Under the pieces are notes generated by a model. That model saw only the letters and a list, made by a program, of their open reading frames with translations, made no database searches and was not told the origin of the DNA. DNA of 64,000 bases from Desulfospira joergensenii DSM 10085 (GTDB taxonomy: Bacteria > Desulfobacterota > Desulfobacteria > Desulfobacterales > Desulfobacteraceae). The DNA lies in NCBI RefSeq assembly GCF_000420085.1, contig NZ_ATUG01000001.1, positions 1,364,001 through 1,428,000 of the forward strand, given 5' to 3'. Position 1 is the first letter of the stretch; each line of letters opens with the position of its first letter. This document shows, piece after piece, positions 35,738 through 44,190 of this stretch. The position numbers and the translations under genes are program-made.

Positions 35738-35768
35738 TTGACAGACAATAATACAACAGACTATTGTC
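35738..35768 (+). promoter_or_regulatory. Promoter with inverted repeat ahead of the YtrA-type regulator
   Basis: TTGACA (35738-35743) and TATTGT (35762-35767) are 18 bp apart. GACAATA (35744-35750) and TATTGTC (35762-35768) form an 11-bp-spaced inverted repeat covering the -10, a likely autorepression site. The remaining gap 35421-35737 is AT-rich and holds nothing recognisable beyond a weak 60-codon frame. Confidence 0.6.
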
Positions 35769-35796
35769 ATAGTTATATATAACAATATTAAACTAA

Positions 35797-36198
35797 ATGA
35801 ATCAGACGAGCAATGCTATGATCATATTCAAACTAGACCCCAAAAGTGGCGTTCCTTTTTACCGCCAAATTATCGATCAAATCCGTTACGGAATAGTTGC
35901 CGGCAGCCTGACCGTTGGTGAGCAACTGCCTACGGTCAGAGCCTTAGCCGTAGAACTCAAGGTTAATCTAAACACGGTCAGCAAGGCATACAAGGAACTT
36001 GAAATTCAGAAAGTGCTTGAGACTCACCAAGGTACCGGGACCTTCATCGGTCCGGTTGCAGTTGATATCGAGCCCCGTGAGCGGTCTGCTAAACTCAAGT
36101 CAATCTGCACCGAGTTTTATACGATTGCTGCCAGCTACGGGTTTAAAGCAGACGAAATGATCACTGAACTTAAAAAAATTGAAGGAGGTGTCCGATGA
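35797..36198 (+). CDS. GntR-family regulator, YtrA subfamily
   Basis: The 133-residue protein is a winged helix (FKLDPKSGVPFYRQIIDQIRYGIVAG, LPTVRALAVELKVNLNTVSKAYKELE, HQGTGTFIG) plus a short C-terminal dimerisation helix, the compact YtrA layout without an effector domain. A second ATG at 35818 gives the typical YtrA N-terminus and may be the true start. It overlaps the slipin gene by 4 nt. Base composition is lower in GC than the flanks. YtrA regulators usually repress their own membrane-protein operons. Confidence 0.85.
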   Translation: MNQTSNAMIIFKLDPKSGVPFYRQIIDQIRYGIVAGSLTVGEQLPTVRALAVELKVNLNTVSKAYKELEIQKVLETHQGTGTFIGPVAVDIEPRERSAKLKSICTEFYTIAASYGFKADEMITELKKIEGGVR

Positions 36199-37139
36199 TA
36201 ACAAATAGAGAGGCCAAGGTTTTTTCTAACCCAGTCGCCACGACGATTTTTTTTGTCATTCTTGCGGGCACTGGATATCTTGACTACCTGGTATATCCCC
36301 ACATCAAACATCTGGTTTTACTAAGTTTGTTCGGTGTGGCGTTTGCTCTTTTGGGGGCCGCGGCAATCCGTATTGCCGACCAATGGGAGAAAGCGGTGGT
36401 CCTTCGAATGGGAAAGTTTAAGGAATTAAAAGGCCCCGGTTTTTTTCTAATCATTCCGATCATTGATCAAATCGATAATTACGTTGATCAGCGTTTGCGT
36501 GTAACTGATATTAGTGCAGAGAAGACCTTGACCAAAGATACCGTTCCCGTAACCGTAGATGCAGTTGTATACTGGACAGTCTGGGACGTGGAGAAAGCGG
36601 CTCTGGAAGTCCAGCAATACACTGATGCCGTTTCATATGTCTCTTTGACAGGGCTTCGGGATGTTATCGGGAAGCATGATCTGGCAGATCTTCTTCAGCA
36701 TCGCGACCAAATTGCCGAGGGCTTGCAACAATACCTGGATGAGTCAACCAATCCTTGGGGCATCACCTGTAATAATGTTGGAATCAAAGATATTATTATC
36801 CCTGCCGGCTTGTCGAATGCCATGAGTAAGCAGGCCCAGGCAGAGCGGGAACGTCAGGCCCGTGTTATATTAGGAACTGCAGAAACAGAGATCGCTGAAA
36901 AATTTGCTAAGGCTAGTGAGCGCTATATAAACAACCCAGTTGCGCTTCAGTTACGGGGTATGAACATGTTGTTTGAAGGGCTAAAGGACAAAGGTTCACT
37001 GATGATCGTGCCGAGTTCTGCCCTGGAATCGATGAACATCGGTGCATTGGGTGGTCTTACTGCATTGGCTGAGTTGCAGCAAAATGCCAAGATGAAGGCA
37101 ACAGAAAATCAGAGTGATACTACCCCGACTAAATTTTGA
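36195..37139 (+). CDS. Slipin/stomatin-type SPFH membrane protein
   Basis: The 314-residue protein has two N-terminal hydrophobic segments (about 17-35 and 40-60). An SPFH/band-7 domain follows (about 65-250), shown by EKAVVLRMGKFKELKGPGFFLIIPIIDQI and the RQARVILGTAETEIAEKFAKA coiled-coil. SPFH proteins oligomerise in membrane microdomains. AAGGAGGTG lies before its start inside the regulator gene. No NfeD partner is encoded beside it; a 36-residue membrane peptide is encoded 108 nt downstream instead. Confidence 0.85.
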   Translation: MITNREAKVFSNPVATTIFFVILAGTGYLDYLVYPHIKHLVLLSLFGVAFALLGAAAIRIADQWEKAVVLRMGKFKELKGPGFFLIIPIIDQIDNYVDQRLRVTDISAEKTLTKDTVPVTVDAVVYWTVWDVEKAALEVQQYTDAVSYVSLTGLRDVIGKHDLADLLQHRDQIAEGLQQYLDESTNPWGITCNNVGIKDIIIPAGLSNAMSKQAQAERERQARVILGTAETEIAEKFAKASERYINNPVALQLRGMNMLFEGLKDKGSLMIVPSSALESMNIGALGGLTALAELQQNAKMKATENQSDTTPTKF

Positions 37140-37247
37140 GAACGCAGCAGAGTGATCCTTCACAAGGATTGTACACTTGAGGTTGAGCTAATTTAAACGA
37201 ATTTTGATAACTCGAAAAAGCTTCATTTGAAAAGAAGGAGAAATATT

Positions 37248-37358
37248 ATGAATATTAGTGCACTTCTTGCAGATAAGCCTTGGATAGCCTTGATCGTCGT
37301 TGCCGTGGTTTATGTGATTGCGTTTGTTTATAGCCTTTACAAAGGGAAATATAATTAG
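37248..37358 (+). CDS. 36-residue single-pass membrane micropeptide
   Basis: A short ORF with a strong Shine-Dalgarno (AAGAAGGAG, seven bases before the ATG) encodes an N-terminal NISALLADKPW, then a hydrophobic helix IALIVVAVVYVIAFVYSL, then YKGKYN and TAG. It follows the slipin gene on the same strand and shares its composition. It is too short for standard gene finders. The stretch 37359-37714 beyond it holds nothing recognised. It may be a small partner of the SPFH protein (inference). Confidence 0.6.
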   Translation: MNISALLADKPWIALIVVAVVYVIAFVYSLYKGKYN

Positions 37359-37714
37359 GGTCTCCTGAATTAGATATAACAACTTGAATTTTAAAGATAA
37401 AATTGCTATAAAAGGGTTGAAAAATGAAAGTAAAAATGGACATATCCCCCAAAACCCTTGCACTTTTTTTCAGGATATCATGTATCGACACGATCAAAAT
37501 CAGTTAGAGTTTGAAAATTTTGGATTGCCTTTTTCAGGAAAGCTGCGTTCGGATCACCCCGCAATATGTCTATCAAAGCTCAGATTTTCGATTTCACTTT
37601 AACCACTACATTTTGAAGTTGCCGGTTCCCGATGAGAATTCAACTCTATACATTATCCTGCCAATCCGGAAATTCCAAAATTCAGGTGAACCATCCTGAT
37701 TTAGTAAAACTCGG

Positions 37715-38086
37715 TTATTGGTTTTCCTTCCTCAAAAACTCAATGGCCTGATCCTTTTCCTCCATGGGGAAACCCTTCATCTGAAAGCTCGTAAACAGGC
37801 GTCCTTCGAGGTCTGCGATCTGCTTCACCCATTTCTCTTGAGTCACCAGGGCCACCCGTGAAAAATGGGACAGACCGGCCTTGTTGAAAAATTTCATCTT
37901 TTCCAGAAGGGCTCCCGGTTCAATCTTCCCGAATCCCGCAATCTCCTGGTAAACAATGAGCTTCTCCCCTTTGTCGATCTTTTCCTGAAACAGGGAAAGC
38001 ACCTCGTTCATCTCATCCTTGGTGAACTTTGCACCTACCCGGTAGGCAATGGCATCTTCAACGCCGATATCGACGATCTCAAGCAT
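37715..38086 (-). CDS. SpoIIAA-like STAS-fold protein
   Basis: The 123-residue soluble protein has the pattern of the SpoIIAA-like family (PF11964): an early AIAYRVGAKFTKDEMNEV, then LIVYQEIAGFGKIEPGALLEKMKF, and ALVTQEKWVKQIADLEGRL near 75-100. These proteins have a STAS-like fold with a possible lipid-binding pocket. No kinase or phosphatase partner is nearby. The function is unknown. Confidence 0.7.
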   Translation of the reverse strand: MLEIVDIGVEDAIAYRVGAKFTKDEMNEVLSLFQEKIDKGEKLIVYQEIAGFGKIEPGALLEKMKFFNKAGLSHFSRVALVTQEKWVKQIADLEGRLFTSFQMKGFPMEEKDQAIEFLRKENQ

Positions 38087-38125
38087 ATGCAGCTCCCACT
38101 TTATATCTCACCTCCTGCACTCTCC

Positions 38126-38266
38126 CGGGTTGGATGAAGATTTGCATAGGTGCAAGGCGCAAGCATTTTTGGAACCGGAGCGTACTGCAGTACGTGAGGC
38201 CAATCTTAATATAATCGGGCAAACGTGTGAAGCAACGCCGCAGATGGGTGAAACTTCATCCCAACC
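38126..38266. repeat. Long imperfect palindromic repeat, copy B
   Basis: The ends GGGTTGGATGAAG and CTTCATCCCAACCC are near-perfect inverted repeats. The centre CGTACTGCAGTACG is a perfect 14-bp palindrome. It shares the blocks GCAAGGCGCAA, ACCGGAGCGTACT and GCAACGCCGCAGATGGGTGAA with copy A at 22786-22907. It ends at the hypE stop codon. Confidence 0.8.
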
Positions 38267-39283
38267 CTAGCAAATGCGGGGAAGCTGCTCCCCTGTGAGC
38301 ATATCCACCATGCGCATCCCCCCGATCCCGGTTTCCAGAAAAACCTTGCCAGGGTCCTGGTCCGTGACCCGGCCGATGATTTTTGCATCATGCCCGAACT
38401 CATCCTGTTTGATGATCTCCAAGGCTTTGTCCGCATCCTGTTCCGGTACAAAGGCAATGAGTTTGCCCTCATTGGCGATGTACAGGGGGTCAAACCCCAG
38501 AAGTTCGCAGATTCCCTGGACCGCCCCCCGGATCGGCAGAGCTGATTCCTTGATGAGGATGCCTGCCCCGGACTGGGCCGCGATCTCGTTCAGTGTGGTT
38601 CCCAGACCTCCCCGGGTGGGATCCCGGAGCACATGGATGTCGCAGTCCGAATGGATGAGGGATTGAACCATTTTATTTAAAGGGGCCGAGTCGGTCCGGA
38701 TGTCTGAATCGAACTTCAATCCCTCCCGGGTGGACAGGATGGTGATCCCGTGATCGGCAATAAAGCCGGAGACGATGATACAATCCCCGGGCCTGGCGCC
38801 TGAGCCTCCCACATCCTTCCCGGCCGGGATCACCCCGATACCCGAGGTGTTGATGAAGATCTTGTCCGCCTTTCCCCTGGGCACCACCTTGGTATCCCCG
38901 GTCACGATTTTCACCCCGGCCTTTTTTGCGGCACCGGCCATGCTCTCCAGGATCAACTTAAGATCCTTTTGGGCCAGCCCCTCTTCAATGATCAGGCCCA
39001 CACTGATACAGAGGGGAACGGCCCCGCACATGGACACGTCGTTCACGGTTCCGTTCACGGCCAGATCCCCGATATTGCCCCCGGGGAAAAAAATGGGATC
39101 CACCACATAGGAGTCTGTGGAAAAGGCCAGCCGCCCCCCTTTAAGATCCAGATCCATGACCGCCCCGTCATCCTGTTTGGCCAGCTCTGGATTGTTAAAC
39201 AGGGGGAGAATTAAATCCGAAAACATGGCATGGGAGACCTTGCCCCCGGATCCGTGGTCCAGTAAAACTTTATCTTCACTCAT
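38267..39283 (-). CDS. hypE: Hydrogenase maturation protein HypE
   Basis: The 338-residue PurM-fold protein has LLDHGSGGKVSHAMFSDLI at the N-terminus and KIVTGDTKVVPRGKADKIFINTSGIG in the ATP-binding part. It ends in PRIC, whose terminal Cys carries the thiocarboxamide converted to thiocyanate. With HypF it makes the CN- ligands of the hydrogenase iron. It is the last gene of hypCFDE on this strand. Confidence 0.95.
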   Translation of the reverse strand: MSEDKVLLDHGSGGKVSHAMFSDLILPLFNNPELAKQDDGAVMDLDLKGGRLAFSTDSYVVDPIFFPGGNIGDLAVNGTVNDVSMCGAVPLCISVGLIIEEGLAQKDLKLILESMAGAAKKAGVKIVTGDTKVVPRGKADKIFINTSGIGVIPAGKDVGGSGARPGDCIIVSGFIADHGITILSTREGLKFDSDIRTDSAPLNKMVQSLIHSDCDIHVLRDPTRGGLGTTLNEIAAQSGAGILIKESALPIRGAVQGICELLGFDPLYIANEGKLIAFVPEQDADKALEIIKQDEFGHDAKIIGRVTDQDPGKVFLETGIGGMRMVDMLTGEQLPRIC

Positions 39284-39308
39284 CCGTATTTCCTAAAGTT
39301 ATATCCAT

Positions 39309-40397
39309 TCAAATATTGTATTTATAAAATGCTGCGCATGCCCCTTCACTGGACACCATACATGGCCCCACCGGAGTCATGGGCGTACATTTTTTCTTGT
39401 ACAGGCTGCAGGCTTCAGGGGTCTTCAGGCCCATGAGGATCTGGCCACAGGCACACCCTTTGGGCTCGGGCACCTCTTCCAGATCCATGCCGAACTTTTC
39501 GGCTGCGTTAAATTCTCTGAACTCTGGTTTCAGACCCATGCCCGAACCCGGGATCTCCCCGATCCCCCGCCAGGATGCATCGCAGAGTTCAAACACCTGA
39601 TCCATGACTTCCCTGGCCTTGACATTGCCTTCATGGGCCACGGCTCTTGGATAGGCGTTTTCCAGGGCATGGACCCCCGATTCATTCTGCCGGACCAGCA
39701 TATGCACGGCCCTTAATATGTCCACGGGTTCAAACCCGGTGATCACCGATGGGATATCGTACTTCTCAAAAACCGGGGTATAAGCCCGGGTGCCCGTGAT
39801 CACGGAGACATGGCCGGGCAGGATGAAGCCGTCAATCTCCACCCCGGGAGTCTCCATGAGGGCGGCCAGGGCCGGTGGGGTCAACTTATTGGCCGAGTAG
39901 ATTGAAAAATTCTCTATCCCCTGTGCCCGGGCCATCAGAATACCTGCGGCAATGGTGGGGATGGTGGTTTCAAAACCCACAGCACAGAAGACCACTTCCT
40001 TGTCCGGATTGTCCTTGGCAATGTTTACGGCGTCAAAGGTGGAATAGACGATCCGGACATCAGCTCCGGCCGCCTTTTCCCGGGCCAGGGTGGATCCGGA
40101 CCCCGGCACCTTCATCAGATCTCCGAAGGTGGTGACGATGAGGTTGTCAAGCCTGGAGAATTCCACAAAAGCATCAATATCCTTCTGGGCCGTCACGCAG
40201 ACCGGGCAGCCGGGTCCGGACAGCAGGGTGATTTCGGTCGGCAGAACACTCCGGATCCCGTGGCGGAAAATGGACATGGTATGGGTGCCGCAGACCTCCA
40301 TGAGACGAAGCTTTCGGGTGCATTCCGATTGGATGGCCCGGATCAGTTTTCCGGCGATCTTTGAATCCCGAAACTCTTCAATATATTTGATTCCCAT
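39309..40397 (-). CDS. hypD: Hydrogenase maturation protein HypD
   Basis: The 362-residue protein has the HypD cysteine motifs CGTHTMS (about 41) and GPGCPVCVTAQ (about 70). It also has TFGDLMKVPGS, FCAVGFETTIP, the GFILPGHVSVITG segment and a [4Fe-4S]-binding C-terminal group (GCACGQILMGLKTPEACSLYKKKC). It is the scaffold on which Fe(CN)2CO is assembled with HypC. It lies between hypF and hypE in one operon. Confidence 0.95.
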   Translation of the reverse strand: MGIKYIEEFRDSKIAGKLIRAIQSECTRKLRLMEVCGTHTMSIFRHGIRSVLPTEITLLSGPGCPVCVTAQKDIDAFVEFSRLDNLIVTTFGDLMKVPGSGSTLAREKAAGADVRIVYSTFDAVNIAKDNPDKEVVFCAVGFETTIPTIAAGILMARAQGIENFSIYSANKLTPPALAALMETPGVEIDGFILPGHVSVITGTRAYTPVFEKYDIPSVITGFEPVDILRAVHMLVRQNESGVHALENAYPRAVAHEGNVKAREVMDQVFELCDASWRGIGEIPGSGMGLKPEFREFNAAEKFGMDLEEVPEPKGCACGQILMGLKTPEACSLYKKKCTPMTPVGPCMVSSEGACAAFYKYNI

Positions 40398-40410
40398 TGT
40401 ACTCCTCTCT

Positions 40411-42738
40411 TTACTTCATCCTTGCCCCGGCCGAAACCACCTGTCCAAGACTGATGCCTCCGTCCCCGCAGGGCACCTTGGACTGGGTATAAACCCTGAG
40501 CCCGATTTCTTCAAGTGACCGGATCATTTGGGTGAGGATAATATTGTTGTTGAACACCCCTCCGGAAAGCACCACCCGGTCCAGTCCGGTCTGTTCTGCG
40601 GTTTTCCCGGCGGCACGGACAAAGGCTTTGACCAGGGTCCCATGGAATTTCCGGCTGATCCGGGCCAATGGAACTCCCCTGGCCAGATCCCCTGTGATCT
40701 GGCGGAGGCAGGGAATAAGATTAATTTCCAGCAGGGTTTCAGACGCTGCGGATTCAAGGGTAAAATCATAGGCCCTGCCGGTTCCAGATTCATCCCCGGC
40801 AGCCACGGCTTCCAATTCCATGGCAGCCTGGCTTTCATGGGAGATCTGATGCCGGATGCAGAGCAGGGAGGATACCGCGTCAAAGATCCGTCCCGCGCTG
40901 GAGGTCAGGGGGGAGTTCAAATTCTTTTCCATCATCTGACAGATAAATTCCAGTTTTCCCCGGTCCATTTCCCGGATATACTCCAGATCCATATCCAGAA
41001 AATCCCGGCCATACGCCTGAAAAAGCATGGATGCGGTCATGCGCCAGGGCTCCAGCACGGCTGCATCCCCGCCGGGCATGGGGACATAGGAAAGGTGTGC
41101 TTTTCTCTGAAAATCTCCGTGGGTACAGGTTAAAACCTCCCCTCCCCAGATATGACCGTCAATCCCGTACCCGGTACCGTCCAGGACAAGGGCGATGACC
41201 TCCCCGTCCATATGGTTCTCGGCCATGCAGGAAACGGCATGGGCATGGTGATGCTGGACCCCACAGAGTTCCAGACCCTTTTCGGCCAGATTTTCGGCGT
41301 ATTGGGTGGAGAAATACCCGGGATGGAGATCATGGGCCGCCAGGACCGGTTCAATGTCCAGGATCTTCTTGAGATGATCCATGCTCCGGACAAAATAATC
41401 AGTGATCTTCCGGTTTTCCAGATCCCCGATGTGCTGGCTTAAAAAGGCTGATCTTCCCCGGGTCAGGCAGATGATACTCTTGAGGCCGGCCCCGCAACCC
41501 AGGATGGGCGGAAGATCCATGGCAAGTTCCACGGGCAGGGGGGAAAATCCCCTGGATCTCCGGATAAACCGCTGCTTTCCTGCCTGGATCCTTGTAATGG
41601 AATCGTCGGCCCGAAAATAGATGTCCCGGTCATGGAGCAAAAAATAATCGGCAATATGGGAAAAGGCATCCAGGGCATCGTCATTGTCAATGGACAGGGG
41701 TTCCCCGGACCGGTTCCCCGAGGTCATGACCAGGATGGAAGGTCCCTTTTCCAGAAGAAGAAAATGGAGGGGGGTATAGGGAAGCATCACCCCAAGACAG
41801 GTGTTCATCGGGGCCAGGGCCTGTGACAGCCCGGCATTTGAGGAGGGATCCTTTTTCTCCAGCAGAACAATGGGCCGGTGAAAAGAGAAAAGGAGTTCCT
41901 TTTCCTGCCCAGACAGGTGAACATGATCAGACAGGGAAGAGGCAGACCGGGCCATGAGGGCAAAGGGCTTGTGGGGACGGTTTTTCAATTTCCGAAGTCT
42001 TTGGACCGCCCCGTCGTCGGCCGCATTAACAGCCAGGTGAAATCCGCCCAGGCCCTTGATGCCCAGGATATGCCCCTGTCGGAGCAAGTTTCCTGCCTCG
42101 GCAATGATCTCCCCATCCCGGGAACCTTGATTCACCGGAAGTTCTTTTCCCTGATTGTCCGTTAAAAATACCCGGGGACCGCATTGGGGACAGGCATTGG
42201 GCTGGGCATGGAATCTCCGGTCCAGGGGATTTTCATACTCTTTCTGACATTGACTGCACATTTGAAATGAGTGCATGGAGGTTTTGGGCCGGTCATAGGG
42301 GATGTCCCGGATAATGGTGAACCGGGGACCGCAGTTGGTGCAGTTGATAAAGGGATATTCAAATCGCCGGTCATCGGGGTTCCTCATCTCGGCCAGGCAG
42401 TCGGCGCAGGTGCAGACATCCGGGGAGATCAGGGTGGACCGTGCATTTGAGGCCCGGCTTTTGACAATGGAAAAGCCGGAAAAGCCCCGGACCGGGGTAT
42501 CCTTTGATACCACCCGGTCCACCCGGGCCAGGAGGGGGGGCTTTTCCCGGATATCCCGGATAAAATCTTCAATGGCCTCCAGGGGACCTTCTATAACAGC
42601 ATCCACTCCGGCCGCAGTATTGGAAACCTGGCCGACCAGTCCGTGGTCCATGGCAAGGCCGTATAAAAAGGGCCTGAAACCGACCCCCTGGACCACGCCG
42701 CTGATTTCAAGCCGGCGCCCGGCGATTTTTTTTCCCAT
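40411..42738 (-). CDS. hypF: Carbamoyltransferase HypF
   Basis: A 775-residue multidomain protein. The acylphosphatase domain (EISGVVQGVGFRPFLYGLA) is at the start. Paired zinc fingers follow (CADCLAEM and CTNCGPRF; CSQCQKEY and CPQCGPR, about 105-185), then a YrdC-like domain (about 200-380) and a Kae1-like domain with HHHAHAVSCMAEN and LDGTGYG (about 475-515). It makes carbamoyl-AMP and transfers it to the HypE Cys. ATG at 42738 is preferred to an upstream TTG. Confidence 0.95.
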   Translation of the reverse strand: MGKKIAGRRLEISGVVQGVGFRPFLYGLAMDHGLVGQVSNTAAGVDAVIEGPLEAIEDFIRDIREKPPLLARVDRVVSKDTPVRGFSGFSIVKSRASNARSTLISPDVCTCADCLAEMRNPDDRRFEYPFINCTNCGPRFTIIRDIPYDRPKTSMHSFQMCSQCQKEYENPLDRRFHAQPNACPQCGPRVFLTDNQGKELPVNQGSRDGEIIAEAGNLLRQGHILGIKGLGGFHLAVNAADDGAVQRLRKLKNRPHKPFALMARSASSLSDHVHLSGQEKELLFSFHRPIVLLEKKDPSSNAGLSQALAPMNTCLGVMLPYTPLHFLLLEKGPSILVMTSGNRSGEPLSIDNDDALDAFSHIADYFLLHDRDIYFRADDSITRIQAGKQRFIRRSRGFSPLPVELAMDLPPILGCGAGLKSIICLTRGRSAFLSQHIGDLENRKITDYFVRSMDHLKKILDIEPVLAAHDLHPGYFSTQYAENLAEKGLELCGVQHHHAHAVSCMAENHMDGEVIALVLDGTGYGIDGHIWGGEVLTCTHGDFQRKAHLSYVPMPGGDAAVLEPWRMTASMLFQAYGRDFLDMDLEYIREMDRGKLEFICQMMEKNLNSPLTSSAGRIFDAVSSLLCIRHQISHESQAAMELEAVAAGDESGTGRAYDFTLESAASETLLEINLIPCLRQITGDLARGVPLARISRKFHGTLVKAFVRAAGKTAEQTGLDRVVLSGGVFNNNIILTQMIRSLEEIGLRVYTQSKVPCGDGGISLGQVVSAGARMK

Positions 42739-42759
42739 ATCCGCCCGCCCCAAGGCAGA

Positions 42760-42990
42760 TCAATTCTCCCCGGAATCGGCTGCCAGGATATTGCGCATAT
42801 CCTCAAGGGTCTGGAGGGCAGCTTCCTCATCCACCTTGGAGATGGCAAATCCGGCATGGACGATCACATAATCTCCGATCTTTGCATCTTCCATGAGCAT
42901 GAGACTGGTCTCCCGGACCACGCCGTCCACGTCCACCCTGGCAATGGTATCGTTAATTTCAATTATCTTTGAGGGTACGGCCAAACACAT
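42760..42990 (-). CDS. hypC: Hydrogenase maturation chaperone HypC
   Basis: The 76-residue protein starts MCLAVPSKIIEI; the Cys after Met is the iron-binding residue. GDYVIVHAGFAISKVDEEAA closes the typical fold. It binds HypD and delivers Fe(CN)2CO to the large-subunit precursor. First gene of hypCFDE; hypA and hypB are not in the window. Confidence 0.95.
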   Translation of the reverse strand: MCLAVPSKIIEINDTIARVDVDGVVRETSLMLMEDAKIGDYVIVHAGFAISKVDEEAALQTLEDMRNILAADSGEN

Positions 42991-43152
42991 AAGCTTTCTT
43001 TCCCGTTAAATTTCACGATTTAATCTGCAACAAGGCTTTAGTATAACACAAGATAATGATTGGGCAATCTTTAAATATAAAATGCTGATTTCCGGGATCA
43101 GCAATCTTGCATTTGAACTTTTCCGCGGGAGTATGATAAAACCAGGCCCGTT

Positions 43153-44190
43153 ATGAAGGAAGTTTTTACAAAAATTCTCGGGCTTTACCATGCCGGGGCA
43201 GATGCGGTGACGGCCGTCCCGTTCTTTGAACCGGCCGTCCGGTTCATCACCTTTCCGGGACCGGTTCAGATGCTCCTGCTCTTTTTCCTCTCCTCCATGG
43301 TCATGATCTGGCGGCTCAATGCCGTGGAGAAAAAAGGATTTCAAGGCACCATGGTGGGGACCCTGGTCATGCCCTACTGCTCGGGCTTTGCCAACCTGGC
43401 CTTTGCCTTTGTCATGGGGCGGTCCGGAAACGGCGGGGGCCTGGTCATTGAAAACTGCATCGTGAACAATTTGACCAACCTGACCCTGATCCTGGGAATC
43501 CCGGCCCTGTTCCGGGGGCTTAATTTGAAACAAAAGACCAATGACCCGGAGGAGAGAATCGGATACATCTCCCTGCTGCTGAGTCTGACCGCCCTGCTCT
43601 TCTTCACCGGGGCTGCCTGGACCCTTGCCAGGGACGGGCGCCTTGATTTCTCGGACGGGATCATGCTCTGCGGCCTGTTCGGATTCTGGCAGATCATCCA
43701 TGTATTTGAAGTCAAGAAAAACAACCTCAGAAAAAGCCAGTCCTTCCGGATGAGCGTGCTGTTTGACCTGGGTCTGGCCGGACTCTGCGCCTGGGCCACC
43801 CTCCATAGTATTGAGGGCCTGGTGGAATGGGTGGCCGTGAACGGGAAAGGGATCCTGTCCATGAAGTATATAGGGATCTTGAGCGGTCTTTTAATGGTGG
43901 TGCCCAACGGGGTGCTTGCCCTGTACTATTCCGCCTCGGGCAGGCCGGACATTGCCTATTCATCCCAGATCGGGGACAGCCATATCTGTATCCCGCTCTG
44001 CATCGGGCTCTATGCCATGTTCAGCCCCATTGTCCTGCCCCCTGTTTTTCTTCCCGGCATCATGGCCATTGCCGGGGCGGGAATGATCCATCTTTTTTTC
44101 ACAGCCCTGTTCGGCCGGCTTCCCAGTCTGGCAGGCGCTGGCCTAAGCATCGGGTACATGATGTTCATCTTCCGGGGATTTCATTTCTAG
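43153..44190 (+). CDS. Ca2+:cation antiporter (CaCA)-like membrane protein
   Basis: The 345-residue protein has about ten hydrophobic segments. Two alpha-repeat-like stretches are seen: MPYCSGFANLAFA followed by ENCIVNNLTNLTLILGIPALF in the first half, and SSQIGDSHICIPLCIGLYAMFSP in the second. This resembles the GN-x-PE / N-x-x-N pattern of Na+/Ca2+ exchangers, but the acidic residues are largely absent or shifted, so the ion is uncertain. Its last 48 nt overlap the end of the convergent diguanylate cyclase gene. Confidence 0.65.
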   Translation: MKEVFTKILGLYHAGADAVTAVPFFEPAVRFITFPGPVQMLLLFFLSSMVMIWRLNAVEKKGFQGTMVGTLVMPYCSGFANLAFAFVMGRSGNGGGLVIENCIVNNLTNLTLILGIPALFRGLNLKQKTNDPEERIGYISLLLSLTALLFFTGAAWTLARDGRLDFSDGIMLCGLFGFWQIIHVFEVKKNNLRKSQSFRMSVLFDLGLAGLCAWATLHSIEGLVEWVAVNGKGILSMKYIGILSGLLMVVPNGVLALYYSASGRPDIAYSSQIGDSHICIPLCIGLYAMFSPIVLPPVFLPGIMAIAGAGMIHLFFTALFGRLPSLAGAGLSIGYMMFIFRGFHF

